Source: Pusillimonas caeni (lineage in GTDB: Bacteria; Pseudomonadota; Gammaproteobacteria; Burkholderiales; Burkholderiaceae_B). From it: a stretch of DNA of 64,000 nt. Under the pieces are notes generated by a model. It had not been told where the DNA came from and did not search any database. It saw only the letters and a list, made by a program, of their open reading frames with translations. A program made the position numbers and the translations under genes. The stretch spans positions 620,001-684,000 of the forward strand of contig NZ_PDUW01000002.1 of NCBI RefSeq assembly GCF_003545815.1, in the 5' to 3' direction. Positions within the stretch are counted from its first letter, which is position 1. Every line of letters starts with the position of its first letter. Shown in pieces: positions 1 through 8,097 of this stretch.

Positions 1-1
1 C

Positions 2-88
2 ATCAAGGGCCTGTCCATGGTCGGCATGGTGGCCGTGCTGGCGAGCATTCTGCTGGTGCAGTGGGCGAGCAGCCGGCGGCTGCCCTGA
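2..88 (+). CDS. C-terminal end of a membrane protein (5' partial)
   Basis: Open reading frame entering from the left edge and ending with TGA at 86-88. The 28 visible residues contain one hydrophobic stretch (MVGMVAVLASILLVQW) followed by a short basic tail (ASSRRLP), as at the last transmembrane helix of an inner-membrane transporter. Too little is present to name the family. It converges on the DUF1428 gene with only 3 bases between the stop codons. Confidence 0.5.
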   Translation: MKGLSMVGMVAVLASILLVQWASSRRLP

Positions 89-91
89 CAG

Positions 92-445
92 TCACTCGTC
101 GAGTATGGGTACGAAACCGCCGAAGATCATGCGCTTTCCGTCGAAACTCATTTGGTCGCCCATTTCCTTCATGCGTGGATCGTTCATCATTTTTTCCTGC
201 ACGGAGCTACGGACTTCCTTGGACGGGTATTCGAACCAGCTGAAGACCACTTTTTCGTCTTCCTTGGCTTGAACGGCGCGGCGGAAATCGGTCAGTTTGC
301 CGTCGGGGACGTCGTCTTCCCAGCACTCGACGACGCGGCTCACGCCGAATTCCTTGAACAGCGGCGCCGCCTTGCGGGCCAGATCCAGATAGGCTTCTTT
401 GTTGGCGGCCGGCACCGCCACGACGAATCCTTCCACGTAATTCAT
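92..445 (-). CDS. DUF1428 family protein (YbaA-like)
   Basis: 117-residue cytosolic protein beginning MNYVEGFVVAVPAANKEAY and ending GGFVPILDE, the pattern of the DUF1428/YbaA family, which has a dimeric alpha-beta barrel fold. The family has no established reaction. The start is chosen at 445 because AAGGAGA lies just upstream and the family normally begins at this Met; longer readings would run into the divergent marR-type gene. The gene is divergent from a MarR regulator across an 83-base region containing a perfect palindrome, so it is probably controlled by that regulator. Confidence 0.85.
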   Translation of the reverse strand: MNYVEGFVVAVPAANKEAYLDLARKAAPLFKEFGVSRVVECWEDDVPDGKLTDFRRAVQAKEDEKVVFSWFEYPSKEVRSSVQEKMMNDPRMKEMGDQMSFDGKRMIFGGFVPILDE

Positions 446-490
446 ATGGGTCTCCTTGTTGGTTGGTGGGCGGGCGCCCTGTATCGTCGC

Positions 491-519
491 TTGACGATTA
501 ACGTTGATATCAACATAAT
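491..519 (+). promoter_or_regulatory. Candidate marR promoter with operator in the spacer
   Basis: TTGACG at 491-496, a 17-base spacer and CATAAT at 514-519 resemble a sigma-70 promoter. The 12-base perfect palindrome GTTGATATCAAC (503-514) fills the spacer, the usual position for an autorepressing MarR dimer. Transcription would begin about 526, almost at the start codon (529), so the mRNA would be nearly leaderless. The site would also cover the promoter of the divergent DUF1428 gene. Confidence 0.55.
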
Positions 520-528
520 AAGATAGCC

Positions 529-972
529 ATGTCAAAGAGAATTTCATTTGATACAACTTTGCAGGTACGAGATACCTGCCTGTGCCTGCATGCCCAGCGC
601 GCGGCGCGGGCGCTGGGCCGTCGCTTCGACGAGGCATTGCGGCCAGTGGGCCTGACGAACGGCCAGTTTTCCTTGTTGATGTCCCTGAACAGGCCGCAGC
701 CGCCGGCCATTGCGCCGGTCGCCCAATTGCTGGCCATGGACCGCACCACATTGACTGCGGCCCTGAAACCGCTGCAGCGCGACGGCCTGGTCGGCATCGA
801 AGCGGACCCCGCCGACCGGCGCAGCCGCCTGTTGAAACTGACCGACAAGGGTCACGCCCTATTGGCCCGGGCCATGCCCATCTGGCGCGAGACGCATGCC
901 GAGATCGAAGCCGGGCTGGGCGAGGTCGATGCCGATGCGCTGCGCGCGGGCCTGGGCGCCCTGGGTTCCTAG
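529..972 (+). CDS. MarR family transcriptional regulator
   Basis: 147 residues with the MarR winged-helix layout: an N-terminal dimer helix, helix-turn-helix around PPAIAPVAQLLAMDRTTLT, and the wing signature DGLVGIEADPADRRSRLLKLT followed by a C-terminal dimerisation helix. MarR proteins are usually local repressors released by small aromatic or electrophilic ligands. The start lies about 3 bases after the predicted transcription start. The gene is divergent from the DUF1428 gene, its likely target. The ligand cannot be inferred. Confidence 0.9.
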   Translation: MSKRISFDTTLQVRDTCLCLHAQRAARALGRRFDEALRPVGLTNGQFSLLMSLNRPQPPAIAPVAQLLAMDRTTLTAALKPLQRDGLVGIEADPADRRSRLLKLTDKGHALLARAMPIWRETHAEIEAGLGEVDADALRAGLGALGS

Positions 973-1018
973 CGCGGCGGCGCGCGCTCTAGCCTTTAAC
1001 TTTCAATGTGGATGGGCG

Positions 1019-1735
1019 CTAGGCCAGGCTGCGCACCTTGGATTCGAGCTCGATCTTCAACCCTTCGGGCAGCGGAAGCCGGCGGGCAAGTTCGTCCAGA
1101 TAGGCTTTTTCCATATAGCTTTGCTCGTCGACGATGAGCAAGCTGGCCAGATACACCTCGGCCGCGGTCTCCGGCGTGGTCGCCAGCGCGGCGATGCCGG
1201 CCGGGTCGACGGGATTGGCCAATTGAGCGTCGAACCAGGAGAGGTCTTCGGGGTGGCTGGTGAGCTTGGCGACTTCCTGATCGAGCAGCTGGCGCTCCTC
1301 GGCGCCGATGTGGCCGTCGGCCTTGGCCGCCGTAATCATGGCCGCCAGGATGATGCGCGAATGCTCTTCCAGCTGGCCCGCGGGCAGGGCAGGAGCTGCA
1401 GACGGAGTGTGAGCAGCGGCCGACACATTCGGCCCTGCGGCGGCGGGCGCGCCGGCGGCCGCCTGGGCGGCGGACTTCTGTTGCCAGTCCTGGTAGGTTT
1501 TGAGCGCCAGCGCTCCGAGCGCCGCGGCGCCGCCATAGGCGGCGAACTTGCCGCCCATTTTTCGGAACTTCTTATTGCCCAGCAGCAGTCCGAGCGCTCC
1601 GCCTGCCAGCGCGCCTCCGCCGAACCCGCCGAGCTTCGAGGCAAGGCCCGCATTTTGATTGGTGGCGGACGTGGCGTCCTGCACCAGTCCCTGGCCGGAT
1701 TGAAGGACTTGCTGCAACAGCTGCTGGATGGACAT
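1019..1735 (-). CDS. DUF533/TerB-like membrane-associated protein
   Basis: 238 residues. The N-terminal part (SIQQLLQQVLQSG) is followed by a Gly/Ala-rich amphipathic or membrane segment at about 40-75 (GGGALAGGALGLLLG), an Ala/Pro linker, then a helical TerB-like domain (IILAAMITAAKADGHIGAEE) in the C-terminal half. This matches the YebE/DUF533 inner-membrane family, whose function is unknown. The chosen start (1735) has GAGG upstream; the reading frame continues further upstream but without a better ribosome site. It is convergent with the marR gene and probably monocistronic. Confidence 0.75.
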   Translation of the reverse strand: MSIQQLLQQVLQSGQGLVQDATSATNQNAGLASKLGGFGGGALAGGALGLLLGNKKFRKMGGKFAAYGGAAALGALALKTYQDWQQKSAAQAAAGAPAAAGPNVSAAAHTPSAAPALPAGQLEEHSRIILAAMITAAKADGHIGAEERQLLDQEVAKLTSHPEDLSWFDAQLANPVDPAGIAALATTPETAAEVYLASLLIVDEQSYMEKAYLDELARRLPLPEGLKIELESKVRSLA

Positions 1736-1866
1736 GTGAAAACCTCGGATAAGAAGCGTTATGGGTCGTGCCGAATCGATTATCGCGCAACAGGCATCTA
1801 TCGCAGACCGCCATCTTGCGGCTTGGTTCCCTTCAGGCCTGGGCGGCGCCGGCCGTTGCCTCGGCA

Positions 1867-2934
1867 TCAATCCAGCATGGTGAAGTAGCCCAGCAGCATC
1901 ACCAGCAGGTAAAGCAAGGGATAAAGCCTGCGCACGCCGGTGTTGAACGCCTGCGCCCGGGCCGCCCCATACCCGGTGTACAGGGCCGCTACCGTGCAGG
2001 AAGCCAGCAGGGCGAAACTGAGCATGATGATGGTGCCGTTGAACAGCACGTCGGAAAGCGTCAGGTAGTGAACGACGGGCAATTCCCGGTCCAGCACGAA
2101 CTTCAGCGCGATGGTTGTCAGGATCAGCGTCACCATGCCGCCGATCCGGGGCGATGCGTAGGAAGACTGGCTGACCACGTTCAACCAGAGCAGGCTCCAG
2201 GACGCCAGGGCGATCACCGTCAGCGGCAGGAATATCTTGTGCACGCCGTCGACGAAATCATGTTCGACCACGATCTGCAGATCGATCCGGGGAAAGCGCT
2301 GCCCGGGCGTGTCGGGGCGAGAGCCGGAGGAGGTGTTCCACGCGATGCTGCGCGGATACCAGTTGCCGTGCAGGACATCGTCGAGCTGCTGCATGTCGTC
2401 GCTGGGGCTGAGGTGCTCGAGTTCGAACCGCATCTGGCGGTCGTCCACGGCGACGCTCGAGATATTCAGTTCGAGACTGAGGCGGCCGAAAGGGAAGTTG
2501 GTCAATTCGCCCTTGAAGCGGGGGGTTCCCGTGAATTTCTGCCGCAGCACCACCGTTCCGTCCGGATGGATCGCCAATGAATGCACGTCGCTGGCCGTCA
2601 GGCCTTTCTCGCCGGTGACGTCGAGAATGGGATGCCATAGGGTCTCCAGATATTTTTCGGCGCGCTGGCCCATCCATATCTGCGGAGCTTGGTCGCGGCC
2701 GGGGCGGCCATGGGCCAGGCGGGCGTCCTTCCAGCGTTGGACGAGCAGGGCGGTGATGTCGTAGGTGCCGGTGCCCAGTTTTATGTCGTTGATGTCTTCC
2801 AGATACAGATAAGTATGGATGACCGTGGGTTCGTTCAGGCTGGGCGGGGCGATGTCCGCCCTGGCAAGGGCCGATCCCACCAGGAATAGAACCAGCGCGA
2901 AGAGATAGTGCGTCAGCCTCATGGGTCGTGTCAT
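1867..2934 (-). CDS. Pentameric ligand-gated ion channel homologue (GLIC/ELIC-type)
   Basis: 355 residues with a signal peptide (about 1-26), a beta-rich extracellular domain and four C-terminal transmembrane helices at about 234-253, 263-282, 292-316 and 336-353. The segment YDITALLVQRWKDARLA (58-74) and FPFGRLSLEL (147-156) correspond to the conserved strand and the Cys-loop region (FPFDxQ) of Cys-loop receptors. The second helix TLILTTIALKFVLDRELP carries the pore-lining pattern and the proline of the M2-M3 loop. Prokaryotic members lack the loop cysteines, as here. The family forms ligand- or proton-gated ion channels in the inner membrane; the ligand here is unknown. GAGGGG precedes the chosen start; a second Met lies four codons in. 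Confidence 0.8.
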   Translation of the reverse strand: MTRPMRLTHYLFALVLFLVGSALARADIAPPSLNEPTVIHTYLYLEDINDIKLGTGTYDITALLVQRWKDARLAHGRPGRDQAPQIWMGQRAEKYLETLWHPILDVTGEKGLTASDVHSLAIHPDGTVVLRQKFTGTPRFKGELTNFPFGRLSLELNISSVAVDDRQMRFELEHLSPSDDMQQLDDVLHGNWYPRSIAWNTSSGSRPDTPGQRFPRIDLQIVVEHDFVDGVHKIFLPLTVIALASWSLLWLNVVSQSSYASPRIGGMVTLILTTIALKFVLDRELPVVHYLTLSDVLFNGTIIMLSFALLASCTVAALYTGYGAARAQAFNTGVRRLYPLLYLLVMLLGYFTMLD

Positions 2935-3110
2935 GGATTCCCCTCGCGTGTTGTTTGGCGAATTGTATGCGAGCCGGCGCTGAGGCGGGGGCTGGTTTTG
3001 CCATGGCAGCGGCATCCTGCGCGCGGAGGGGGCGAGTTATGCGTCAAATGATTAACCACTATAGAAAAATGGTGCTATGCGGAGGGCGGGCGTCTACGTA
3101 CACTGGATCG

Positions 3111-4133
3111 ATGACCTCTGAAAACGATAGTGATTTGCCGTCGCCCGATCGCGTCGAGCGCATAGCGGTGCTCGGCATGGGCTCGGTGGGCGCCAGCTGG
3201 GCGGCGCTGTTTCTGGCCGGCGGGTTGGAGGTGGTGGCGCACGATCCGGCGCCCGGCGCCGAGCAGCGGGCGCGCGATTTCATCCGCCAGGCCTGGCCCG
3301 CCTTGATCGAGCTGGGAAGAACGACGCTGCCCGAGCCGGATTGGGCGCGGCTGCGCTTTGCCGACTCGGCGGCGCGGGCCGCCCGCGAGGCGCAGGTGAT
3401 TCAAGAGAACATTCCCGAAAAGCCCGGGTTGAAGGCGTCGGTGCTGGCCGAGGTCGATGCGGCGGCCGCGCCCCACAAGATCGTGCTGTCGAGCACGGGC
3501 GGTATCCCGCCCACTCGCATGCAGGCGAGCTGCAGGCATCCGGAGCGCCTGGTGGTGATGCATCCCTTCAATCCCGCCCACCTGATCCCGCTGGTCGAGG
3601 TGGTGGGAGGCGAGCATACCTCTCCCGAAGTGGTCCAGTGGGCCATGGAATTTGCGCGGCACCTGGGCAAGCATCCCATCCGGCTTCACACCGAGGCCAG
3701 CGGACACATGACCAACCGCCTGCAGTTCGCCCTGGTGCGCGAAGCGATTGCCTGCCTGGTCGAAGGGGTGGCCAGCGCCCGCGATATCGATGCGGCCGTA
3801 CGCTGGGGCCTCGCGCCGCGCTGGGCCCTGATGGGCGGCCTCATGACCCTGCATCTGGCAGGCGGCCCCGGGGGCATGCGGGGCATACTCGATCACGCGG
3901 GGGCCGCCATACAGCAATGGTGGCAGCCCGCTCCCGAGCCTCGGCTCACGCCCGAGGTGGTCCGGCGGCTGGTCGATGCGGCGCAAGAGGTCTCGGACGG
4001 CCGTCCGGTGGCCGATTGGGTCCGATGGCGCGACCGGTCGCTGGTCGATGTGCTGAATCTGCAACACAAGATGGAATCATCGGCGCCGGGCGCCGCCGGC
4101 GGTGCCAGTGAGAAAAAGGATTTATCTTCATGA
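3111..4133 (+). CDS. 3-hydroxyacyl-CoA dehydrogenase family protein (carnitine dehydrogenase-like)
   Basis: 340-residue NAD-dependent enzyme. An N-terminal Rossmann fold with VLGMGSVGASWAALFL (GxGxxG at 22-27) is followed by the family signature VVMHPFNPAHLIPLVEVV containing the catalytic His, and a C-terminal helical dimerisation domain. Length and order resemble L-carnitine dehydrogenase and short 3-hydroxybutyryl-CoA dehydrogenases; the substrate is not certain. The start at 3111 gives a normal family N-terminus but has no good Shine-Dalgarno; ATG at 3069 would add 14 residues. The next gene overlaps by 4 bases (ATGA), so the two are translationally coupled. Confidence 0.8.
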   Translation: MTSENDSDLPSPDRVERIAVLGMGSVGASWAALFLAGGLEVVAHDPAPGAEQRARDFIRQAWPALIELGRTTLPEPDWARLRFADSAARAAREAQVIQENIPEKPGLKASVLAEVDAAAAPHKIVLSSTGGIPPTRMQASCRHPERLVVMHPFNPAHLIPLVEVVGGEHTSPEVVQWAMEFARHLGKHPIRLHTEASGHMTNRLQFALVREAIACLVEGVASARDIDAAVRWGLAPRWALMGGLMTLHLAGGPGGMRGILDHAGAAIQQWWQPAPEPRLTPEVVRRLVDAAQEVSDGRPVADWVRWRDRSLVDVLNLQHKMESSAPGAAGGASEKKDLSS

Positions 4134-4951
4134 ACGACACTTCAAGCCCTTTGCCCGGCGATTCCTGGCCCATGCCGTTGCCGGCATGCCTGAGCGTGTC
4201 CCGCCGGGGCGCCATCGCCGTCCTGACGCTGAACCGCGCCGCCAAGCGCAATGCGCTCAGCGACGAACTGGTGCTGGGCATGCAGACTTTCTTTTCCAGC
4301 ATTCCCGCCGATGTGCGGGGCGTGGTCATGCATGGCGCCGGAGACGACTTCTGCGCCGGCCTCGACCTGAATGAACTGAAGGAAACCACCACGGCCGAAA
4401 GCTTCGAGACATCGATCATCGGCCAGAGGCTGAACGACACCATCCAGTTCTGCAAAGTGCCGGTCATTGCCGTGCTGCATGGCGCGGTGATCGGCGGCGG
4501 CCTGGAGCTGGCGGCATCCGCCCACATTCGCATCGCCGAGGAGTCGGCCTACTATGCACTGCCCGAGGGCACCCGGGGCATCTTCCTGGGTTCGGGCGGA
4601 TCAGTGCGTCTGCCCCGCCTCATCGGCGCGGCGGCGGTGATGGACATGATGCTGTCGGGACGGGTGTACGAGGCGCAAGAGGCCCATGCGATCCTGCGCC
4701 TGAGCCAGTACCTGGTGGGACCGGGCCAGGGGCTCGAAAAAGGCGTCGAGCTGGCCGGCAGAATCGCGCGCAACGCGCCCCTGGCCAACTTCGCCATCAT
4801 CCAGTCCATCCCGCGCATCATCGAGCAGGATCCGCAGGCGGGCCTGTTCACCGAAATGCTCATGGTCGGCGTGGCGCAAGGAGATGAAGAGGCCAAGACG
4901 CGCCTGCGCGATTTCCTGGAGCGCAAGGCCGACAAGGTGCGGCGCGGCTGA
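4130..4951 (+). CDS. Enoyl-CoA hydratase/isomerase (crotonase) family protein
   Basis: 273 residues with the crotonase fold. The first oxyanion-hole segment is MHGAGDDFCAGLDLNEL and the second is VLHGAVIGGGLELAASAHIRI, followed by PEGTRGIFLGSGGSVRLPRLIG, where the hydratase acid/base residue normally lies. It would hydrate or isomerise an enoyl-CoA next to the dehydrogenase encoded just upstream (4-base overlap; AAAAAGGA supplies the ribosome site). The neighbours suggest a short beta-oxidation-like route on an unknown acyl-CoA. Confidence 0.88.
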   Translation: MNDTSSPLPGDSWPMPLPACLSVSRRGAIAVLTLNRAAKRNALSDELVLGMQTFFSSIPADVRGVVMHGAGDDFCAGLDLNELKETTTAESFETSIIGQRLNDTIQFCKVPVIAVLHGAVIGGGLELAASAHIRIAEESAYYALPEGTRGIFLGSGGSVRLPRLIGAAAVMDMMLSGRVYEAQEAHAILRLSQYLVGPGQGLEKGVELAGRIARNAPLANFAIIQSIPRIIEQDPQAGLFTEMLMVGVAQGDEEAKTRLRDFLERKADKVRRG

Positions 4952-5094
4952 GCGGACGCCGGCGGCGCTGCGCCGGATCGAAAGAGGCGGCGGCTGGGCC
5001 CGCCGAGTGGGCGGCGGGTCGCGGACCGGCCCAGAGGGGCAGCGGCATTGCAACGCAGGCTGAAAGCTGCGCCCCGGGACAGAAGGAGATTTTG

Positions 5095-6267
5095 GTGAGC
5101 GAGAAGACAAAGACGTTCGACGTGAACGAGATGCGCGCCGAGGCGGACGAATTCCGGCGCCACGTGGCGCGCTGGGTGGACGAGCGCCTGGCGCCCCAGG
5201 CGGCGCGGCTGGACGAGGAAGGCGATTTCGGCCATGAACTGTTCCGCGAACTGGGCGGGCTGGGATACTACGGCGCCATGTATCCCGAAAGCGCGGGCGG
5301 CAGCGGCCTAGCCTACCCCTATACCTGCTTCACGGTGCTGTGCGAAGAACTGGCGCGCGGCTCGGTGTCGTTCGCGGCCTCGGTGTGCATGCAGGGCTCC
5401 ACCGCCACGCACACCATCTTCAAATGGGGCGGCGCCGCGCTGCATGAACATTACCTCGGGCCGGCCCTGCGGGGCGAGAAGATCGGCGCTTTCGCCATTA
5501 CGGAGCCCAACTCGGGGTCGGATGCGGCGTCGCTGCGCACGCGCGCCACCGCCTGCGATGGCGGTTACAGGCTGAACGGCTCGAAGATATTCACCACCAA
5601 TGGCACGGTGGCCGACTTCATCACCGTGGTGGCCACCACCGACCCGTCGAAAGGGCTGAAAGGGCTGGATCTGTTCCTGGTGCCTGCCGACTCGCCGGGC
5701 TTTTCGGTGGGCCGCAAGCTGGGCAAATTCTCGGTGCGGGCTTCGGACACGGCCGAACTGGTCTTCGACGACGTCTTCGTACCCCATGATCATCACTTGA
5801 ACGATGGACAGGCCTCCGGCTTCCTGAATGCGTACAAGTCGCTGACGGTGGACCGCGTTTTCACGGCTGCGCTGGCTTTGGGCAACGGGCGGGCCGCCTA
5901 TGACGCCTCCCTGGCGTATGCCAAAGAGCGGTCGCAATTCGGCCAGCCCATCGGCAAGTTCCAGGCGGTGCAGTTCAAGCTGGTCGACATGCTGGCGCGC
6001 CTGGAGCAGGCGCGACTGTACACCTATCATGCGGCCGAGCTGGCGGACCGCGGCGAGCCCATCACGACCGAGGCGGCCTTGTCCAAGATCGTGGCCGGCG
6101 ATGGCTGCAACGAGGTCTGCCAGATGGCCATGTCCCTCTTCGGCGGCTATGGACTGATGAACGAGTACCCGGTGCAGCGCTTCTTGCGCGATGCGTACTT
6201 TCCTTTGGTGGGCGGCGGCACCAGCGACATCATGCGCCTGCTGGTGGCGCGCCAGCTCGGTTTCTGA
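5095..6267 (+). CDS. Acyl-CoA dehydrogenase
   Basis: 390-residue FAD enzyme with the normal three-domain layout: N-terminal helical domain, middle beta domain with FAITEPNSGSDAASLRTRA, and C-terminal helical domain with RSQFGQPIGKFQAVQFKLVD. It would oxidise an acyl-CoA to the enoyl-CoA and feed the adjacent hydratase. The position that carries the catalytic Glu in medium-chain enzymes reads VGGGTSDIMR (about 372-381), without Glu; many bacterial members place the base elsewhere or read GGGT here, so this does not prove inactivity. GTG start preceded by AGAAGGAGA. Lies 143 bases after the hydratase gene. Confidence 0.9.
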   Translation: MSEKTKTFDVNEMRAEADEFRRHVARWVDERLAPQAARLDEEGDFGHELFRELGGLGYYGAMYPESAGGSGLAYPYTCFTVLCEELARGSVSFAASVCMQGSTATHTIFKWGGAALHEHYLGPALRGEKIGAFAITEPNSGSDAASLRTRATACDGGYRLNGSKIFTTNGTVADFITVVATTDPSKGLKGLDLFLVPADSPGFSVGRKLGKFSVRASDTAELVFDDVFVPHDHHLNDGQASGFLNAYKSLTVDRVFTAALALGNGRAAYDASLAYAKERSQFGQPIGKFQAVQFKLVDMLARLEQARLYTYHAAELADRGEPITTEAALSKIVAGDGCNEVCQMAMSLFGGYGLMNEYPVQRFLRDAYFPLVGGGTSDIMRLLVARQLGF

Positions 6268-6288
6268 GGGTAAGTACGGGGTTTCTTA

Positions 6289-6310
6289 AAGTTGTCTTTT
6301 CGTGCAACTT
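6289..6310 (+). promoter_or_regulatory. Inverted repeat upstream of the binding-protein gene
   Basis: AAGTTG (6289-6294) and CAACTT (6305-6310) are perfect inverted arms separated by 10 bases, in an AT-rich 184-base gap between the acyl-CoA dehydrogenase and binding-protein genes. It could be an operator or a small hairpin. No strong sigma-70 promoter was identified around it. Confidence 0.35.
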
Positions 6311-6451
6311 AATGCATATAGTTTAAAAGATCGTTTAACGAGCACGAGAACGATGCTGCCTGTCGCGCCTGCGTCACCTTGCTTCACCCCTGGGCGACAA
6401 GGCCAGCCGCCTATAAATCAAGCCATCCATTGGCCTATTCGGAGACACACA

Positions 6452-7582
6452 ATGAAAAAACAGCTTTTTGCACTGGCTCTCGCCGCGGCGATTCCCTTCT
6501 CGGCGGGCGCCGAGGTAAAGGTGGGCGTCATCACGGGCGCCACCGGGCCGGGCGCCTCGCTGGGCATACCCTACAAGAACACGTTCTCCGTCGTGCCCGA
6601 CACCCTGGGCGGCGAACCGGTGCGCTATGTCATTGTCGACGATGCCACCGACACCACCACGGCGGTCAAGCTGGCCCGCAAGCTGATCGAAGAAGACAAG
6701 GTCGACCTAATCATCGGTTCCAGCAGCGTGCCCGCCGCGATTGCGGTCGCCGAAGTGGCTTCCGAGTTGAAAACACCCCAGATATCGCTCTCGCCCACGC
6801 CCATCAAGGCCCAGGACAACCCCTGGTCGTTCGCCGTGCCGCAGCCCATCAACATCATGATGGGATCGCAGGTGCAGCACATGAAGCAGCACGGCGTCAA
6901 GACGGTCGGCTACCTGGGCTTCTCGGACTCCTGGGGCGAGCTGGTGCTTTCGGGCCTGAAAGCCACCACCAAGGACGCCGGCATCGACATCGTGGCCGAA
7001 GAGCGCTATGGCCGCGTCGACACCAGCGTGTCGGGCCAGGTGCTCAAGCTCATCGCCGCCAAGCCGGACGCCGTCGTCCTGGGCGGTTCCGGCACGCCGG
7101 GCGCGCTGCCGCAGGTCACGCTGCGCGAGCGCGGCTACAAAGGCCCCATCTACCACAATCACGGCGTCATCAATAAAGACTTCCTGCGCGTGGGAGGCAA
7201 GGCGCTCGAAGACGCTTATGCTCCCACCGGGCCGGTCATGGTGGCCGAGCAGCTGCCCGACAGCAACCCCATCAAGAAGGTCGCGCTCGAATTCACCCAG
7301 GCTTACGAAGGCAAATTCGGCCAGGGCACGCGCAACGCTTTCGCGGCCTATTCATGGGACGCCTACCTGCTGGCCGATAACGCGGTCAAGGCCGCCCTCG
7401 AGAAGGCGCAGCCGGGCACGAAGGAATTCCGCGACGCCGTGCGCGAAGCGCTCGAAAACAGCAAAGAAGTCGTCGGCACCCACGGTGTCTACAACATGTC
7501 GCCCACCGACCACACCGGCCTGGACGAGCGTGCCAGCGCCCTGGTTCAGGTCAAGAGCGGCGACTGGAAGCTGGTGGAATAA
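6452..7582 (+). CDS. LivK-type ABC transporter substrate-binding protein
   Basis: 376-residue periplasmic protein. A signal peptide (MKKQLFALALAAAIPFSAGA) is followed by VKVGVITGATGPGASLGIPY, the opening of type I (branched-chain amino-acid-like) binding proteins, and the two-lobed peripla_BP_6 pattern. It should deliver an amino acid or carboxylate to a HAAT-type ABC permease, but no permease or ATPase gene is next to it, so it probably shares a transporter encoded elsewhere. Its position after the acyl-CoA genes suggests it captures the substrate that they degrade. Confidence 0.88.
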   Translation: MKKQLFALALAAAIPFSAGAEVKVGVITGATGPGASLGIPYKNTFSVVPDTLGGEPVRYVIVDDATDTTTAVKLARKLIEEDKVDLIIGSSSVPAAIAVAEVASELKTPQISLSPTPIKAQDNPWSFAVPQPINIMMGSQVQHMKQHGVKTVGYLGFSDSWGELVLSGLKATTKDAGIDIVAEERYGRVDTSVSGQVLKLIAAKPDAVVLGGSGTPGALPQVTLRERGYKGPIYHNHGVINKDFLRVGGKALEDAYAPTGPVMVAEQLPDSNPIKKVALEFTQAYEGKFGQGTRNAFAAYSWDAYLLADNAVKAALEKAQPGTKEFRDAVREALENSKEVVGTHGVYNMSPTDHTGLDERASALVQVKSGDWKLVE

Positions 7583-7615
7583 GCTCGAGGTGCGGCTGCG
7601 GCCGCTTCAGGCCGC

Positions 7616-7655
7616 GGCGGGTTCTTCCGATGCGTCACCGCAGGAAGAACCCGCC
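7616..7655. terminator. Hairpin between convergent genes
   Basis: GGCGGGTTCTTCC (7616-7628) and GGAAGAACCCGCC (7643-7655) form a perfect 13-bp stem with a 14-base loop. The right half lies in the last codons of the leftward gene. There is no T-run on either side, so it may slow or protect transcripts rather than act as a classical intrinsic terminator. Confidence 0.5.
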
Positions 7656-8027
7656 CACTCTGCCGCCCTGGATATTCAGGGTGGCGAGCAAGTCGTCCCC
7701 GCCGTCCTTGAAGCTCAGTTTCCACAACGAGATTTCGTGGCCGCGCTGCCTCATATTGCCCAGGTGCTGCGCGGTATAGCCTTGTTTAAGGCGCGGCCCG
7801 ACAATCCGTGCGACGTCATCGAACTGTTGGGAGGTGATGGCTGCCGCAAAGTCCGGGGTTCCGGGGGCGACGAAAGCGTCGTGATCCTGCTCGGCCACCG
7901 CGGCAAGCAGGCCTTCCAGAGCCTGCCTGTCCTGCGCGTCGCCGGGGCCGGCCGCGTGCGCGACAAGGCCCATTGCGAGCGCCGCCAGAACGAAGAGCTG
8001 AGCCAGCATTCTGTTCAAGTGATTCAT
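7635..8027 (-). CDS. Small secreted protein of unknown function
   Basis: 130 residues with a signal peptide (hydrophobic MLAQLFVLAALAMGLVAHA) and a mature part of about 105 residues. The mature part begins QDRQALEGLLAAVAEQDHDAF and ends GGFFLR, a helix-then-sheet pattern that recalls NTF2-like/DUF3887 domains. I do not recognise it confidently. AGGAGA stands just upstream of the start. It converges with the binding-protein gene and shares the hairpin there. Confidence 0.6.
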   Translation of the reverse strand: MNHLNRMLAQLFVLAALAMGLVAHAAGPGDAQDRQALEGLLAAVAEQDHDAFVAPGTPDFAAAITSQQFDDVARIVGPRLKQGYTAQHLGNMRQRGHEISLWKLSFKDGGDDLLATLNIQGGRVGGFFLR

Positions 8028-8097
8028 GGTCGTCTCCTGTGCAAGTCCGCATTCCAGCAATATACGTTCCATGAATAAGTGACGCTTCCAGGGCGGG

